NCBI RefSeq assembly: GCF_023502235.1
Contig: NZ_JAMFLY010000001.1
Coordinates: 558,001-622,000, forward strand
Direction: 5' to 3'
Length of the DNA stretch: 64,000 bases
Origin: Flagellimonas myxillae
GTDB lineage: Bacteria > Bacteroidota > Bacteroidia > Flavobacteriales > Flavobacteriaceae
Both the position numbers and the translations under genes were made by a program. Positions 16,815-28,052 of the stretch are shown here, piece after piece (the stretch's first letter is position 1; each line of letters starts with the position of its first letter). The notes beneath the pieces are model-generated. The model ran no database searches, was not told the DNA's origin, and worked only from the letters and a program-made list of their open reading frames with translations.

Positions 16815-17718
16815 CTGTAAGTAATTTTTTTAGACGCTGGAATTCTTCCTTGGAGTGAAAAGGAATAACGATTTTACCTTTCCCATTGGAGGAGGTGGTT
16901 ATATCTACCTTGGTGGAAAGATGCGATTTTAACGTATCGATTCCTTTGGTTACAAAATTGGGAACCTCTTTTGAGGTCGTTGACTTTTTGCTCTTAACGC
17001 CATCTCCTTTGGATGTCTTGTAGGATTGGACCAATCGTTCTGTTTCCCTCACGGACAATCCTTCGGAAACAATTTTTTCGTAAATGTTGATTTGATCCTT
17101 CTTTTTATCGATGTTGATGAGCGCCCTACCGTGCCCCATGCTAACAAAACCGTCACGCATTCCCGTTTGAATTATGGGATGCAACTTTAAAAGTCTAAGG
17201 TAATTGGTGATGGTGGAACGCTTTTTGCCCACCCGGTCACTCAATTTTTCTTGGGTCACCTGTATTTCATCAATCAGGCGTTGGTAGGACAAGGCTATTT
17301 CGATGGGATCTAGGTCTTGGCGCTGGATGTTCTCCACCAAGGCCATTTCCAAGGATTCTTGATCATTGGCAATTCTTATATAGGCCGGGATGGTTTCCAG
17401 CCCTACCATTTTGGAGGCCCTAAAACGACGTTCCCCGGAAACCAATTGGAATTTGTTGAAATCCAGCTTTCTAACGGTAATCGGCTGAATTATACCCAAT
17501 TCCCTTATGGAACTTGCCAATTCCTTAAGCGTGTCGTCATTGAAGTTGGAACGCGGCTGAAAGGGATTGACCTCGATGGATTCAATATCCAGTTCAACTA
17601 CATTTCCTATGACCTTATCCGCATTTTTATCCGAAACAGATTGGATATCGTTCTCCGGATCTTTTAATAGTGCGGACAGACCTCTTCCCAAAGCCTGTTT
17701 TTTGGTTGCTTTCGCCAT
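16807..17718 (-). CDS. parB: Chromosome-partitioning protein ParB
   Basis: A 303-residue ParB/Spo0J. N-terminal LGRGLSALL, then the CTP-binding domain with VNPFQPRSNF, IRELGIIQPITVR and SGERRFRASKMVGL, an HTH region VTQEKLSDRVGKKRSTITNYLRLLKLHP, and a C-terminal dimerisation segment. ParB binds parS sites near the origin, slides along DNA as a CTP clamp and works with ParA. Adjacent to parA (no gap: parA stop directly precedes its start), so a chromosomal parAB operon. I found no convincing parS site in the window. Confidence 0.96.
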   Translation of the reverse strand: MAKATKKQALGRGLSALLKDPENDIQSVSDKNADKVIGNVVELDIESIEVNPFQPRSNFNDDTLKELASSIRELGIIQPITVRKLDFNKFQLVSGERRFRASKMVGLETIPAYIRIANDQESLEMALVENIQRQDLDPIEIALSYQRLIDEIQVTQEKLSDRVGKKRSTITNYLRLLKLHPIIQTGMRDGFVSMGHGRALINIDKKKDQINIYEKIVSEGLSVRETERLVQSYKTSKGDGVKSKKSTTSKEVPNFVTKGIDTLKSHLSTKVDITTSSNGKGKIVIPFHSKEEFQRLKKLLTGE

Positions 17719-18492
17719 TTAAACTTTCTCCTTGTTTTTCTTCAATATTTCATTGGCCAGGTTGAGGTAATTGGTAGCTCCTTTGCTACTGGCATCATAC
17801 TTAATAATGCTTTCCCCATAACTTGGCGCCTCGCTAAGCCTAACGTTCCTTTGGATAATGGTATCGAAAACCATATCCGCAAAGTGTTTTTTTACTTCTT
17901 CCACTACTTGATTGGAAAGTCGTAGTCTTGAATCGTACATCGTGAGCAACATACCCTCAATATCGAGGTCGTTGTTGTGTATTTTCTGTACGCTTTTTAC
18001 CGTATTCAGCAGTTTTCCAAGTCCTTCCAAGGCAAAGTACTCACATTGAATCGGAATCATTACAGAGTCTGCAGCGGTTAGGGCGTTTAGTGTCAATAAA
18101 CCTAGTGAAGGTGCACAGTCGATCAGCACAAAATCATAACGGTCACCCAAAGCTTTAAGGGCTTCCTTGAGCATATACTCCCTATTGTCCTTGTCCACCA
18201 ATTCAATTTCAATGGCCACAAGGTCAATATGGGCCGGAATAAGGTCCACATTAGGGGAATCCGTTGGTATGATCACATCATCCACACCTTGGGTATGCTC
18301 CAGCAATTGGTAGGTTCCCTTTTCTACCCCATCAACATCAATTCCCAATCCAGAAGTAGCGTTGGCCTGGGGGTCTGCATCGATCAACAACACCTTTTTT
18401 TCCAGCACGCCAAGAGAGGCAGCTAGATTTACTGTAGTCGTTGTTTTTCCAACACCGCCCTTTTGATTTGCAATAGCAATAATTTTGCCCAT
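17719..18492 (-). CDS. parA: Chromosome-partitioning ATPase ParA/Soj
   Basis: A 257-residue deviant Walker ATPase: KGGVGKTTT at 10-18, LLIDADPQANAT near 36-47 and YDFVLIDCAPSLG near 119. It is of chromosomal Soj size with no N-terminal HTH. It positions ParB-parS complexes on the nucleoid. First gene of the parA-parB-DUF5683-dapB-lepB run; the 135-bp gap upstream contains an AT-rich region with a TATTTTTA element close to, but not matching, the usual -7. Confidence 0.96.
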   Translation of the reverse strand: MGKIIAIANQKGGVGKTTTTVNLAASLGVLEKKVLLIDADPQANATSGLGIDVDGVEKGTYQLLEHTQGVDDVIIPTDSPNVDLIPAHIDLVAIEIELVDKDNREYMLKEALKALGDRYDFVLIDCAPSLGLLTLNALTAADSVMIPIQCEYFALEGLGKLLNTVKSVQKIHNNDLDIEGMLLTMYDSRLRLSNQVVEEVKKHFADMVFDTIIQRNVRLSEAPSYGESIIKYDASSKGATNYLNLANEILKKNKEKV

Positions 18493-18627
18493 TTCATAGT
18501 AAGTTAGGGGCTAAAAATACGATTATTTAAGACGCTAAAAAATGTATTTTGTTAACAGAAGGTGAATAACCTTAACATGTGGAGTTAAAGAAAGTTAAAG
18601 TTGTATATGCGAGGGTATTATGAAGCC

Positions 18628-20706
18628 CTAATCCATCAAAATCTTTAAGATTTCGATAGCTGCTTCACTGATTTTGGTACCAGGGCCAAAGACCGCAACT
18701 GCACCATGTTCCATCAAGTGGTTGTAATCCTGTTTTGGAATAACTCCCCCAACAATGACCATGATGTCTTCCCTTCCGTGGCTTTTGAGTTCTTTTACCA
18801 CTTCCGGAACGAGGGTTTTATGTCCGCCGGCCAAGGAGGATATACCAAGTACGTGCACATCGTTTTCGATGGCTTGCTTGGCCACTTCGGCTGGAGTTTG
18901 GAACAAAGGCCCGATGTCCACATCAAACCCAAGATCGGCATATCCTGTGGCAACAACTTTGGCCCCGCGATCATGACCATCCTGCCCCATTTTGGCCACC
19001 ATTATCCTGGGTCTTCGTCCTTCGTCCAAAGCAAATTCGTCTGCCATCTTTCTGGCCTTCTCGAAACTTTGGTCATTTTTGATTTCTTTGGAATACACTC
19101 CGGTAAACGATTGAATTTTTGCTTGGTAACGGCCAAAGGCCTTTTCCATGGCATCACTGATTTCACCTAAGGAAGCCCTTTCCTTGGCGGCCTCCACGGC
19201 TAAAGCTAGCAAATTTCCACGATCAGCATCGTTTTCCATGGCCTTTTGGGATGCTTCGGTAATGTTTTGCAATGCCTGGCCCACTGCTTCCTCATCCCTA
19301 GAAGCTCGAATTTTTTGCAGCTGTGCAACCTGTTGTTTTCTTACCTTATCATTGTCCACTTCCAGAATTTGCAGCTCGTCCTCATCCTCAAGTTGGTATT
19401 TGTTGACCCCAACAATGGCGTCTTGTCCGCTATCAATCCGAGCTTGTTTTTTGGCCGCAGCTTCTTCGATTCGCATTTTGGGAATACCAGCTTCAATGGC
19501 CTTGGTCATTCCGCCCAATTTCTCAACTTCCTGGATAAGCTCCCATGCTTCCTCAGCTATATCTTGGGTCAATTGTTCCACGACATGGCTTCCGGCCCAG
19601 GGGTCCACGGTTTTTGTAATATGGGTTTCCTGTTGCAGATAGATTTGTGTGTTTCTGGCAATCCTGGCTGAAAAATCCGTTGGGAGGGCAATGGCCTCAT
19701 CCAAGGCATTGGTATGCAGACTTTGGGTGCCCCCAAATGCTGCCGCCATGGCTTCGATGGTTGTCCGGGCCACATTGTTAAAGGGGTCTTGCTCCGTTAA
19801 ACTCCAGCCACTGGTCTGGCTATGGGTTCGAAGCATCAACGATTTTTCATTTTGGGGTTCGAAGGCTTTTACCAATTTGGCCCAAAGCATACGTCCGGCC
19901 CTCATTTTGGCAATCTCCGTAAAATGGTTCATTCCAATTCCCCAGAAAAAGGACAATCGCGGAGCAAAATCATCTATTTTGAGCCCAGCTTTTATTCCGG
20001 TCCGAATGTATTCAACTCCATCAGAAAGGGTATAGGCCAATTCCATTGCGGCAGGTGCCCCGGCCTCGTGCATGTGATACCCCGAGATGCTAATGCTGTT
20101 GAAACGGTGCATATTTCGACTTGTAAATTCGAAGATGTCCGCGACCAACTGCATGGAAGGTGCTGGTGGATAGATGTAGGTGTTTCGCACCATAAATTCC
20201 TTCAGAATGTCGTTCTGGATGGTGCCTGAAAGTTGCTTCATGGATACGCCTTGCTCCAAGGCGGCAACAATATAAAACGCCATAATGGGGATAACCGCCC
20301 CGTTCATGGTCATGGAAACCGACATTTTATCCAACGGAATCCCATCGAAAAGCACCTTCATGTCCTCAACGGAATCGATGGCCACACCTGCCTTCCCAAC
20401 ATCCCCGACCACACGTTCGTTATCGCTGTCGTAACCTCTGTGGGTAGGAAGGTCAAACGCTACGGAGAGCCCTTTTTGGCCCGCTTCCAGATTTCTCCGG
20501 TAAAAGGCATTGCTTTCCTCGGCGGTGGAAAATCCTGCGTATTGCCTTATGGTCCAAGGCCGTCGCACATACATGGTGGAATAGGGTCCGCGCAGAAAGG
20601 GAGGGATGCCCGCAGCAAAATCGGCAAAATCGGGTTTGGTGGTTCCAACTTCGCTGGATGAAGAACCGGATACCAATTGGAGCTTGCTTACATCTTTCCT
20701 ACTCAT
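18628..20706 (-). CDS. Methylmalonyl-CoA mutase, catalytic large subunit
   Basis: A 692-residue adenosylcobalamin-dependent mutase interconverting methylmalonyl-CoA and succinyl-CoA. The TIM-barrel part has [28 protein letters not shown] and the [17 protein letters not shown] motif; the C-terminal cobalamin-binding domain (about 563-692) has DGHDRGAKV with lower axial ligand His578, then SSLAGGH and GGVIP. It overlaps the small-subunit gene by 8 bp. With the acyl-CoA carboxylase genes at 23.2-26.7 kb it would carry propionyl-CoA to succinyl-CoA, or run in reverse. Confidence 0.95.
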   Translation of the reverse strand: MSRKDVSKLQLVSGSSSSEVGTTKPDFADFAAGIPPFLRGPYSTMYVRRPWTIRQYAGFSTAEESNAFYRRNLEAGQKGLSVAFDLPTHRGYDSDNERVVGDVGKAGVAIDSVEDMKVLFDGIPLDKMSVSMTMNGAVIPIMAFYIVAALEQGVSMKQLSGTIQNDILKEFMVRNTYIYPPAPSMQLVADIFEFTSRNMHRFNSISISGYHMHEAGAPAAMELAYTLSDGVEYIRTGIKAGLKIDDFAPRLSFFWGIGMNHFTEIAKMRAGRMLWAKLVKAFEPQNEKSLMLRTHSQTSGWSLTEQDPFNNVARTTIEAMAAAFGGTQSLHTNALDEAIALPTDFSARIARNTQIYLQQETHITKTVDPWAGSHVVEQLTQDIAEEAWELIQEVEKLGGMTKAIEAGIPKMRIEEAAAKKQARIDSGQDAIVGVNKYQLEDEDELQILEVDNDKVRKQQVAQLQKIRASRDEEAVGQALQNITEASQKAMENDADRGNLLALAVEAAKERASLGEISDAMEKAFGRYQAKIQSFTGVYSKEIKNDQSFEKARKMADEFALDEGRRPRIMVAKMGQDGHDRGAKVVATGYADLGFDVDIGPLFQTPAEVAKQAIENDVHVLGISSLAGGHKTLVPEVVKELKSHGREDIMVIVGGVIPKQDYNHLMEHGAVAVFGPGTKISEAAIEILKILMD

Positions 20707-22096
20707 TGTCCAATCTTTTTTGTTCCACTTTTTCCGCCAGTCGCTTTTCTATAATCGGTTCCAGAATCGTTTTTCTCGGATGGGTCTTTGTAAACGGATA
20801 GAGCTCCATTTCATCCTTCATGCGGTCCATTGGGTTTTGGTATTTGTTGGTACCCAAAAGCGTAATTTCACCTTCATCGAACAGCAATTGCTCTTTGGCC
20901 GCACTTTCCTTGATCTTCCGTTGAATATTGCCCTTTTTCAGTTCTCCTAGAAATCCTCCAGATTGTTCAATTTGCTTAAACAAATCAAGGCTTTTTTCAG
21001 CCAATTGTTGGGTGAGGGATTCTATATAATAATTGCCCTCAGCCACTTTGTCCCCGTGTTCAAAATAGCTTTCCTCCTTTAGGAGCACGGCTTGATTTCT
21101 CGCGATTCTATCGGCAAATTTATTGTCCTTGTGGTATATGGCATCGTAGGGTAGATTGCACAAAGTATCTGCTCCCCCCAAAATAGCAGACATGCACTCG
21201 GAGGTTGTTCGGAGTAGGTTCACGTTGTAATCGTAAAGTGTTTTGTTCCTTTTCGACGGAAGCGCCAAAATGTGGCAATCCGACTCAAGTCCGTAAGCTG
21301 GGGCAATGGATTTCCAGAGCCATCGCAATGCCCTTAATTTGGCTATTTCAAAGAAATAGTTTCCCCCCACAGCTACTTTAAAGGCAAGGGTCGTGGATTT
21401 TAGCGCAGCTACGGTGGTTTGCTTGCTAAAAAGATTCAAATATTCGTTGGCGTGCGCAAGGCCGTAAGCCAGTTGCTGTACCATATTGGCTCCTGCATTT
21501 TGGTATAAGGATACATCAACCCCAAGTACAATTCCGACCTCTTGTTCCACGGACCAACTGAATATTTTCTCAAGCAACCCATGGTCTTTTTCCAAATTCT
21601 GGTACCAATTCCCAGTTCGGGCCAGATTTCCAATGAGATCTATATGAAAAAACCGGGAACCCCCTTTGCTCTTTAAGAATTCAAATAATTGTTTTGTGGT
21701 AACTCCATCAATGGGTTTAAAGTTAAAGTGAAGAGGCGTTTTCGCTATATCAATGCCTTGAAACAAAAGGGAAAAATCCAAATCCCCTTGAGGAATAGTC
21801 AATATGAGGCTCTCCGCCCCCCTTTGAAGAAGGTCGTGCATTCGTACATTGGCCTTTTTTGCATCGCCAGCATAGATGGTTTGTGCAATTTTCCAGCCTT
21901 GGGTGCGGGACAGTTGGAATGTTTTTAGATTTTGAAGGTCATCGGGATGGTAAAAGGGCTTGACCTTGATACCTTCCAATGATTCCCAAACCAAAGATTC
22001 GTTATAATCCGCTCCCTTTAGATCAAATTGGATCTTATGTTTCCATTGCTTAGAAGAAACTGAAGGGAATTCATCAAACAAATTTGGGCTATCCAT
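20699..22096 (-). CDS. Methylmalonyl-CoA mutase, small subunit
   Basis: About 465 residues from the ATG at 22096 ([10 protein letters not shown]), the start I prefer because [26 protein letters not shown] follows at the spacing typical of homologues; upstream ATGs at 22123 and 22129 exist but lie inside the preceding gene. It is a TIM-barrel paralogue of the large subunit without the cobalamin-binding domain, and forms the heterodimer. With this start it overlaps the DivIC/FtsB-like gene by 8 bp and the large subunit by 8 bp, showing tight coupling. Confidence 0.92.
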   Translation of the reverse strand: MDSPNLFDEFPSVSSKQWKHKIQFDLKGADYNESLVWESLEGIKVKPFYHPDDLQNLKTFQLSRTQGWKIAQTIYAGDAKKANVRMHDLLQRGAESLILTIPQGDLDFSLLFQGIDIAKTPLHFNFKPIDGVTTKQLFEFLKSKGGSRFFHIDLIGNLARTGNWYQNLEKDHGLLEKIFSWSVEQEVGIVLGVDVSLYQNAGANMVQQLAYGLAHANEYLNLFSKQTTVAALKSTTLAFKVAVGGNYFFEIAKLRALRWLWKSIAPAYGLESDCHILALPSKRNKTLYDYNVNLLRTTSECMSAILGGADTLCNLPYDAIYHKDNKFADRIARNQAVLLKEESYFEHGDKVAEGNYYIESLTQQLAEKSLDLFKQIEQSGGFLGELKKGNIQRKIKESAAKEQLLFDEGEITLLGTNKYQNPMDRMKDEMELYPFTKTHPRKTILEPIIEKRLAEKVEQKRLDNE

Positions 22097-22421
22097 CTTT
22101 TTTTGTCTTAAGACTGTCTTCATATTCAATCAGGAAGATTTCTTCCTTTTCCTTCTTCATATAGTACTTTTCCCGGGCAAATTTTTCCAATTCCTCCTTG
22201 TCCGACAATTTGTCCAAAATCGATTTGTCCTTGTCGATCTCCCCCTCGAGAAACTCCTTTTGCTTTTCAAGTTTTTTTATTTCCTGGTTCAACTCCCTAT
22301 GAATGAGCAGGGAATTGGCATCAAAGAAAATCATCCAGATTACAAAAACGGTCAGTACCAGAACATAGATGTTCCGCATAAACTTGAACCACCGTTTGTT
22401 GTATATATCTTTTAGCCCCAT
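22089..22421 (-). CDS. DivIC/FtsB-like septum formation initiator
   Basis: A 110-residue bitopic protein: short cytoplasmic N-terminus, one transmembrane helix (YVLVLTVFVIWMIFFDANSLL, about 19-39), then a periplasmic coiled coil (LNQEIKKLEKQKEFLEGEIDKDKSILDKL) and the family ending KFAREKYYMKKEKEEIFLIEYED. DivIC/FtsB bridges FtsL and FtsQ in the divisome. It is 1 bp from the uridine kinase gene and overlaps the mutase small subunit gene; the operon mixes unrelated functions. Confidence 0.88.
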   Translation of the reverse strand: MGLKDIYNKRWFKFMRNIYVLVLTVFVIWMIFFDANSLLIHRELNQEIKKLEKQKEFLEGEIDKDKSILDKLSDKEELEKFAREKYYMKKEKEEIFLIEYEDSLKTKKDG

Positions 22422-22422
22422 A

Positions 22423-23031
22423 TCAGCCCAGCCTTTCGTTAATAATGGTTCGGACCATATCCACGGCCACGGTATTGTAATGGTTATTGGGGATGATGAT
22501 GTCAGCGAATTCCTTGGAGGGTTCGATAAATTGCTCGTGCATCGGTTTTACCGCAGTTTGATACCGGGTCAAAACCTTTTCCAAATCATGTCCCCGTTCT
22601 TTGATATCCCTTTGCAACCTTCTGATAAGACGTTCATCAGAATCGGCATGCACGTAGATTTTGATATCGAACATATCTCGAAGCAAGGGATTGCTTAGCA
22701 CCAAAATACCTTCAACTATCATCACCTTCCTGGGTGGGGTTAGAATAGTGTCTTCCAATCGGGTTTCTTCCACAAAGGAATACATGGGTTTTTGTATCGA
22801 CTTCCCTTCCTTTAACTGTTGCAAATGGGAGATGAGCAGTTCAAAATCAATGGAATTAGGGTGGTCAAAATTCACTTTTCCCCGCTCTTCTTTGGTGAGA
22901 TGGGAAAGGTCGTTGTAATAGGAATCTTGGGAAATGACACCAACTTCATTTTCAGGCAGTTCCTCAACTATTTGATTAACTACGGTAGTCTTACCGCAAC
23001 CAGTACCACCGGCGATACCCAAGATTAGCAT
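22423..23031 (-). CDS. udk: Uridine kinase
   Basis: About 202 residues from the ATG at 23031 (MLILGIAGG); an in-frame upstream extension to 23097 adds 22 residues with no family counterpart. Walker A is GGTGCGKTT; SQDSYYNDL, NFDHPNSIDF and RRLQRDIKERGHD are the usual uridine kinase motifs. It phosphorylates uridine and cytidine with ATP or GTP in pyrimidine salvage. Lead gene of the udk-divIC-mutase operon. Confidence 0.94.
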   Translation of the reverse strand: MLILGIAGGTGCGKTTVVNQIVEELPENEVGVISQDSYYNDLSHLTKEERGKVNFDHPNSIDFELLISHLQQLKEGKSIQKPMYSFVEETRLEDTILTPPRKVMIVEGILVLSNPLLRDMFDIKIYVHADSDERLIRRLQRDIKERGHDLEKVLTRYQTAVKPMHEQFIEPSKEFADIIIPNNHYNTVAVDMVRTIINERLG

Positions 23032-23210
23032 AAATAATAATTTTAATGTCAAAAGTAAGCAATTGATAAGATTTTCTATGTTCCGTTCCCATTGCATAGT
23101 TAGTTGACTTTGGCGTAAAAACGAATGACCATTGTCATGAATCCTGAAAGGAAATAGGTATAGTTTTGTTCTGGAACACAGCTTTAACCTTATATTTATA
23201 TAGCTAACAA

Positions 23211-23711
23211 ATGAGTACTTTCTTTATGGAAAAATCCTTTACCATTAAGGTTGATGGACAACCGGATTTTCACTTATCCGAGGACGATATAACTGCCCTT
23301 GACCTCCTTAAAACCCATGGAGGTCATTATCATTTGCTGAAGGATGGGACTTCATACCATATACAAGTGGCAAGTTCCAATATTAATGACCGGACCTATA
23401 CGCTTATGGTCAATGGAAGTGAATACCAAACTAAAATAAACACTCCCTTGGATGCACTTATCCAAAAGATGGGCTTTGCCACCGAGGGAACAAAGAACAT
23501 CAATACCATTGTGGCCCCAATGCCCGGATTGATTCTGGACATCTCGGTAAAGGAGGGGCAGGAGGTTGAGGAAGACGATGCTTTGGTCATTCTTGAAGCC
23601 ATGAAAATGGAGAACATTATCTCTTCCCCACGCGCAGGGACCATCAAAAAAATTGCAGTAAAGCAAGGTGATGCAGTAGATAAAAGTCAATTGCTTATCG
23701 AATTTGAATAA
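23211..23711 (+). CDS. Biotin carboxyl carrier protein of an acyl-CoA carboxylase
   Basis: A 166-residue protein; a start at 23226 (MEKSFTIKV) is equally possible. The C-terminal biotinyl domain (about 97-166) has APMPGLILDI and EAMKMEN with the biotinylated Lys132; the N-terminal half resembles the acyl-CoA carboxylase BT-type linker domain. Carries carboxybiotin between the biotin carboxylase and carboxyltransferase encoded just downstream. Its stop codon is 7 bp before the accC-type start. A TAGTTTTG -7-like element is at 23161-23168. Confidence 0.93.
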   Translation: MSTFFMEKSFTIKVDGQPDFHLSEDDITALDLLKTHGGHYHLLKDGTSYHIQVASSNINDRTYTLMVNGSEYQTKINTPLDALIQKMGFATEGTKNINTIVAPMPGLILDISVKEGQEVEEDDALVILEAMKMENIISSPRAGTIKKIAVKQGDAVDKSQLLIEFE

Positions 23712-23718
23712 ACGTACT

Positions 23719-25161
23719 ATGAAAAAAATACTGGTTGCCAATCGTGGAGAAATTGCCATTAGGGTCATGCGGACGGCAAAGAAAATGGGGATACGCACTG
23801 TGGCGGTCTTTTCTGAAGCGGACAGAAACGCTCCCCATGTCCAATTTGCGGATGAAGCGGTTTGTATTGGTGAAGCTCCTTCTAATCAATCGTACCTGCT
23901 CGGTGACAAAATTATTGATGTAGCAAAAGAACTACAGGTGGATGGAATCCATCCAGGTTACGGGTTTTTAAGCGAGAATGCCGACTTTGCCGATGCGGTG
24001 GAGAAGAAGGGGATCACCTTTATTGGCCCCAAATCCAAGGCCATTAGGGTCATGGGTAGCAAGCTTGCTGCAAAAGAGGCGGTGAAGGCCTATGACATTC
24101 CCATGGTACCCGGAATCGATGAAGCCATTACCGATGTGGCGACCGCCCATAAAATTGCAGATGAAATAGGCTACCCCGTTTTGATCAAGGCCTCCGCAGG
24201 AGGAGGTGGAAAAGGGATGCGGATTGTTGAGAAAAAGGAAGACCTGGAATCGGGGATGGAAAGAGCCATCAGCGAGGCCACATCCGCATTTGGGGACGGT
24301 TCCGTTTTTGTTGAAAAATATGTGACCTCCCCAAGACATATAGAAATTCAGGTGATGGCCGATACCCATGGTAATGTCCTTCACTTTTTTGAACGGGAGT
24401 GTAGTGTGCAAAGACGGCATCAAAAAGTAGTGGAAGAGGCACCATCGTCCATATTAACCCCGGCCCTTCGAGAAGCCATGGGGGTGGCCGCGACCAAAGT
24501 GGCCAGAGCCTGCGACTATGTGGGAGCGGGAACCGTGGAGTTTTTAATGGATGCCGACCTCAATTTTTACTTCCTTGAAATGAATACTAGATTACAAGTG
24601 GAGCATCCTGTAACCGAGATGATAACTGGGGTCGATCTTGTGGAACTCCAAATAAAAGTAGCTCGGGGTGAAATACTTCCCATGAAGCAGGAGGACCTGC
24701 AAATCAATGGACATGCCATGGAACTAAGGGTGTATGCCGAAGACCCTATGAACGATTTTCTACCTAGTGTCGGAAATTTGGAAACATATCAGTTACCTGT
24801 CGGGGACGGAATTCGGGTCGATAACGGCTTCGAGGAAGGGATGAATGTCCCCATTTATTACGACCCGATGTTGTCCAAGCTAATTACCTATGGTAAAACC
24901 AGGGAAGAAGCGATCGGGTTGATGTTGGTGGCCATTCGGGATTACAAAATAAAAGGAGTACGTACCACCTTACCTTTTGGAGCTTTTGTGATGGAGCACG
25001 AGGCTTTCCGCTCAGGGAATTTTGATACGCACTTTGTAAAAAATTATTATTCCCCTGAAAAGATTATGGAGAAAAACAAGGCTGAAGCAGAAATTGCTGC
25101 CCTTATGGCCCTGTACCAATATTTAGAGGATCAAAAAATAATTAAGCTACCCACAAACTAA
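23719..25161 (+). CDS. Biotin carboxylase subunit of an acyl-CoA carboxylase
   Basis: About 480 residues from the ATG at 23719 ([13 protein letters not shown]); a TTG further upstream lies inside the previous gene. The biotin carboxylase fold is complete: [21 protein letters not shown], the glycine-rich ATP loop [45 protein letters not shown] and DPMLSKLI. It carboxylates biotin with ATP and bicarbonate. Located between the biotin carrier and the carboxyltransferase, so the subunit of the same complex rather than of fatty-acid ACC. Confidence 0.95.
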   Translation: MKKILVANRGEIAIRVMRTAKKMGIRTVAVFSEADRNAPHVQFADEAVCIGEAPSNQSYLLGDKIIDVAKELQVDGIHPGYGFLSENADFADAVEKKGITFIGPKSKAIRVMGSKLAAKEAVKAYDIPMVPGIDEAITDVATAHKIADEIGYPVLIKASAGGGGKGMRIVEKKEDLESGMERAISEATSAFGDGSVFVEKYVTSPRHIEIQVMADTHGNVLHFFERECSVQRRHQKVVEEAPSSILTPALREAMGVAATKVARACDYVGAGTVEFLMDADLNFYFLEMNTRLQVEHPVTEMITGVDLVELQIKVARGEILPMKQEDLQINGHAMELRVYAEDPMNDFLPSVGNLETYQLPVGDGIRVDNGFEEGMNVPIYYDPMLSKLITYGKTREEAIGLMLVAIRDYKIKGVRTTLPFGAFVMEHEAFRSGNFDTHFVKNYYSPEKIMEKNKAEAEIAALMALYQYLEDQKIIKLPTN

Positions 25162-25165
25162 ACGC

Positions 25166-26707
25166 ATGGATTCCAAGATAAAAACCTTAAATGAAAAATT
25201 GGCCGAGGCCCGTTTAGGAGGCGGCGAAAAACGGATAGAAAAACAGCATCAAAAGAAAAAACTCACAGCACGGGAGCGTGTCCATTATCTTTTAGATGAA
25301 GGATCTTTTGAGGAAATGGGAATTTTGGTCACGCACCGAACCACCGATTTTGGCATGGACAAAGAAGTGTATTATGGAGATGGCGTGGTTACCGGCTATG
25401 GAACCATCAACGGCAGGTTGGTATATATTTACGCCCAGGATTTTACCGTTTTTGGAGGGGCTTTGTCCGAAACCCATGCAGAAAAGATTTGTAAGGTGAT
25501 GGATTTGGCCATGAAGGTGGGTGCGCCCATAATCGGCCTAAACGATTCAGGGGGTGCCCGGATACAGGAAGGAGTAAAGTCTTTGGGGGGTTATGCGGAC
25601 ATATTTTATAGAAATGTACAGGCCTCCGGGGTTATTCCGCAGATTTCAGCAGTGATGGGTCCTTGTGCAGGAGGGGCTGTATACTCACCCGCCATGACCG
25701 ATTTTATTGTGATGGTGGAAGAGACAAGTTATATGTTTGTAACAGGCCCAAACGTTGTAAAAACAGTTACTAACGAGGAAGTTACCTCGGAAGAACTCGG
25801 AGGCGCGAATACCCATGCCAGTAAATCCGGAGTGGCCCATAAAATTTCGGCCAACGATGCAGCTTGCTTGGATGATATCCGCGCCTTGTTGGAATATCTA
25901 CCCCAAAACAACAAGGAAACCCCTAAAAAGTTGGAATTTCAATTGGGTGATGAGGTCAGGGAAGTCCTTTCCAATATTGTTCCCGATAATCCCAACAAAC
26001 CCTATGACATGCACGATGTGATCAATGGCATTATTGATGACGATTCTTTTTATGAGATCCATAAGGATTATGCAGAAAATATTATTGTAGGCTTTGCTAG
26101 GTTAGGGGGTAGGAGTGTTGGTATTATTGCCAATCAGCCCATGTTCCTAGCCGGGGTATTGGGGGTGAAAAGTTCCAGAAAGGCTGCCCGGTTTACCCGT
26201 TTTTGCGATGCTTTTAATATTCCATTATTGGTCTTGGTGGATGTGCCCGGATTCCTGCCTGGTACCGACCAAGAATGGTCAGGAATTATAATGCACGGCG
26301 CCAAACTACTTTATGCCCTTAGTGAAGCGACAGTACCTCGGGTGACAGTTATTACTAGAAAGGCCTATGGTGGAGCGTATGACGTGATGAATTCCAAGCA
26401 TATTGGGGCTGATTTCAACTTTGCCTGGCCCAGCGCGGAAATTGCTGTAATGGGGGCCAAAGGTGCCAGTGAGATAATTTTCAGAAGGGAAATAGCGGCT
26501 GCAGATGACCCGGCCGCCAAGCTTAAAGAGAAAGAAACAGAATATGCCGATAAGTTCGCCAATCCGTACCGCGCTGCTAGACGTGGTTTTATCGATGAGG
26601 TGATTCTTCCGAAAGATACCAGACGAAAGTTGCTGAAAGCCTTCGCCATGTTAGAGAAAAAGGAAGTGGTGAGCCCTAGAAAAAAACATGGGAACATTCC
26701 CCTATAA
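25166..26707 (+). CDS. Acyl-CoA carboxylase carboxyltransferase subunit (propionyl-CoA carboxylase beta type)
   Basis: A 513-residue carboxyltransferase with both crotonase-like halves: [20 protein letters not shown], the oxyanion glycine pair of [15 protein letters not shown] and [11 protein letters not shown], and in the second half [13 protein letters not shown] and [10 protein letters not shown]. It transfers the carboxyl group from biotin to an acyl-CoA. The neighbourhood with methylmalonyl-CoA mutase makes propionyl-CoA the likely substrate; acetyl-CoA or another acyl-CoA cannot be excluded. Third gene of the carrier-BC-CT operon, 4 bp after the BC gene. Confidence 0.93.
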   Translation: MDSKIKTLNEKLAEARLGGGEKRIEKQHQKKKLTARERVHYLLDEGSFEEMGILVTHRTTDFGMDKEVYYGDGVVTGYGTINGRLVYIYAQDFTVFGGALSETHAEKICKVMDLAMKVGAPIIGLNDSGGARIQEGVKSLGGYADIFYRNVQASGVIPQISAVMGPCAGGAVYSPAMTDFIVMVEETSYMFVTGPNVVKTVTNEEVTSEELGGANTHASKSGVAHKISANDAACLDDIRALLEYLPQNNKETPKKLEFQLGDEVREVLSNIVPDNPNKPYDMHDVINGIIDDDSFYEIHKDYAENIIVGFARLGGRSVGIIANQPMFLAGVLGVKSSRKAARFTRFCDAFNIPLLVLVDVPGFLPGTDQEWSGIIMHGAKLLYALSEATVPRVTVITRKAYGGAYDVMNSKHIGADFNFAWPSAEIAVMGAKGASEIIFRREIAAADDPAAKLKEKETEYADKFANPYRAARRGFIDEVILPKDTRRKLLKAFAMLEKKEVVSPRKKHGNIPL

Positions 26708-26799
26708 ATCGTTGACGTAGCAATGGGTGTTCAAAAAATATTCTTTTTTTGATGTAGTGTGATTTGACAGCGCTCGACCAGAAAATGGAAAATTTGGAG

Positions 26800-27864
26800 T
26801 TACCTCAAAAAAACGGTTTTTCCTGTTTTTACGGATTCATCCGCGGCGAGAACAACCTTTAGGCTGTTTACCGCATCATTTAGATGATGGGTGAGGTCCC
26901 GGTCGTACACAATACAGTCCAAAAGATATTCCTGCTCCAAGAGACAAAGCCCGTCATGATCAGGCTCATCCGCCGTATTGATAAATTCATCACTTTTCGC
27001 AAAGTTACCTTCCGAATCAAGGATACTGTGGTGTAATTTCAGACTTCCTGTTTTAGTATGCCCTTCGATATCCTCGGAGGCACCTTTATCCGCATCACTG
27101 ATGGAAACGCAGCCCTTGGGGCCAATCACGTCCTTGATAAAAAAGGCATTTTCGCTCATCATGGGTCCCCAACCAGCTTCGTACCAACCAACAGAACCGT
27201 CTTCAAAGCGCACTTGAAGTTGACCATAATTGTACATATCGGCATCAACCTCATGGGACAATCGCGCCCCAATGGCCGAAACACTTACCGGGTTGGATTG
27301 CACCATGGAACACATAATGTCCACATAATGTACCCCACAATCTACAATGGGTGACATGGATTGCATAAGTTGTTTATGGGTAAACCATTGATCCCCCGAA
27401 CTTTGTTGGTTCAGGTTCATGCGCATGACCAAGGGTTTGCCCAAATGTTGTGCCATTTCGGTAAATTTGGTCCAAGTGGGATGTACTCTTAAGATATACC
27501 CGACTACCATCTTTTTTCTCTTTTTCTGGGACAATTCCACCAGTGTTTGTGCCTCTTCCACGGTTAGTGCAAGGGGTTTTTCCACGAACACATGGGCATT
27601 GGCTTCCAACGCTTTTTTTACATAGTGGAAGTGGGTATCTGGATAGGTGTTGATGGAAACCACATCCGGTTGAATTGTTTCAAGGGCCTCTTCATAATCT
27701 GCAAACGTTGGAAGCCCATTGAGTTCTATGGACAGACGTTCCCGGCTTTTTGCCCCTCTACTTACAAGGCCCACAATCTCAAATCCGTCCAATTTATGAT
27801 AGGCACGGGCATGGGAGGTTCCCATATTTCCGCAGCCGACGACCAGTGTTTTTAGTGTTTTCAT
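26800..27864 (-). CDS. Gfo/Idh/MocA-family NAD(P)-dependent oxidoreductase
   Basis: A 354-residue protein with an N-terminal Rossmann fold (VVGCGNMGTSHARAY at 8-22), SINTYPDTHFHYVKKALEANAHVFVEKPLALTVEEA containing the EKP motif near 96, and a C-terminal alpha/beta domain with DCGVHYVDIMCSM. Such enzymes oxidise or reduce sugars, inositols or sugar derivatives. No signal peptide, so cytoplasmic. It stands alone, convergent with the carboxylase operon and divergent from an MFS gene; the substrate is unknown, though the amino-sugar cluster nearby makes a sugar plausible. Confidence 0.88.
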   Translation of the reverse strand: MKTLKTLVVGCGNMGTSHARAYHKLDGFEIVGLVSRGAKSRERLSIELNGLPTFADYEEALETIQPDVVSINTYPDTHFHYVKKALEANAHVFVEKPLALTVEEAQTLVELSQKKRKKMVVGYILRVHPTWTKFTEMAQHLGKPLVMRMNLNQQSSGDQWFTHKQLMQSMSPIVDCGVHYVDIMCSMVQSNPVSVSAIGARLSHEVDADMYNYGQLQVRFEDGSVGWYEAGWGPMMSENAFFIKDVIGPKGCVSISDADKGASEDIEGHTKTGSLKLHHSILDSEGNFAKSDEFINTADEPDHDGLCLLEQEYLLDCIVYDRDLTHHLNDAVNSLKVVLAADESVKTGKTVFLR

Positions 27865-28052
27865 AATCCTTTAGAATACAATCAAATATAGGCATTCAGT
27901 TGCTGTTTTGGTTATCTGGGAGATTGGTAATTGTGTTACATTATGTCTAGATAAAGCCGGGTTTGTGAAACTATAAACTTTGACTATAAATGATACTATT
28001 AATACTATCATAAAAGCTTCACAGGTCCATCGGGGATGCCTAATTTTGCCCC

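Noticed and set aside
18540..18600. Imperfect palindrome TTAAC-7 bp-GTTAA upstream of parA, considered as parS
   Set aside because: It does not resemble the conserved parS sequence centred on CACGTG-type GC-rich bases, and only five bases pair.
23032..23097. Longer N-terminus for uridine kinase
   Set aside because: The extra 22 residues precede the usual start of the P-loop region and have no counterpart in the family.
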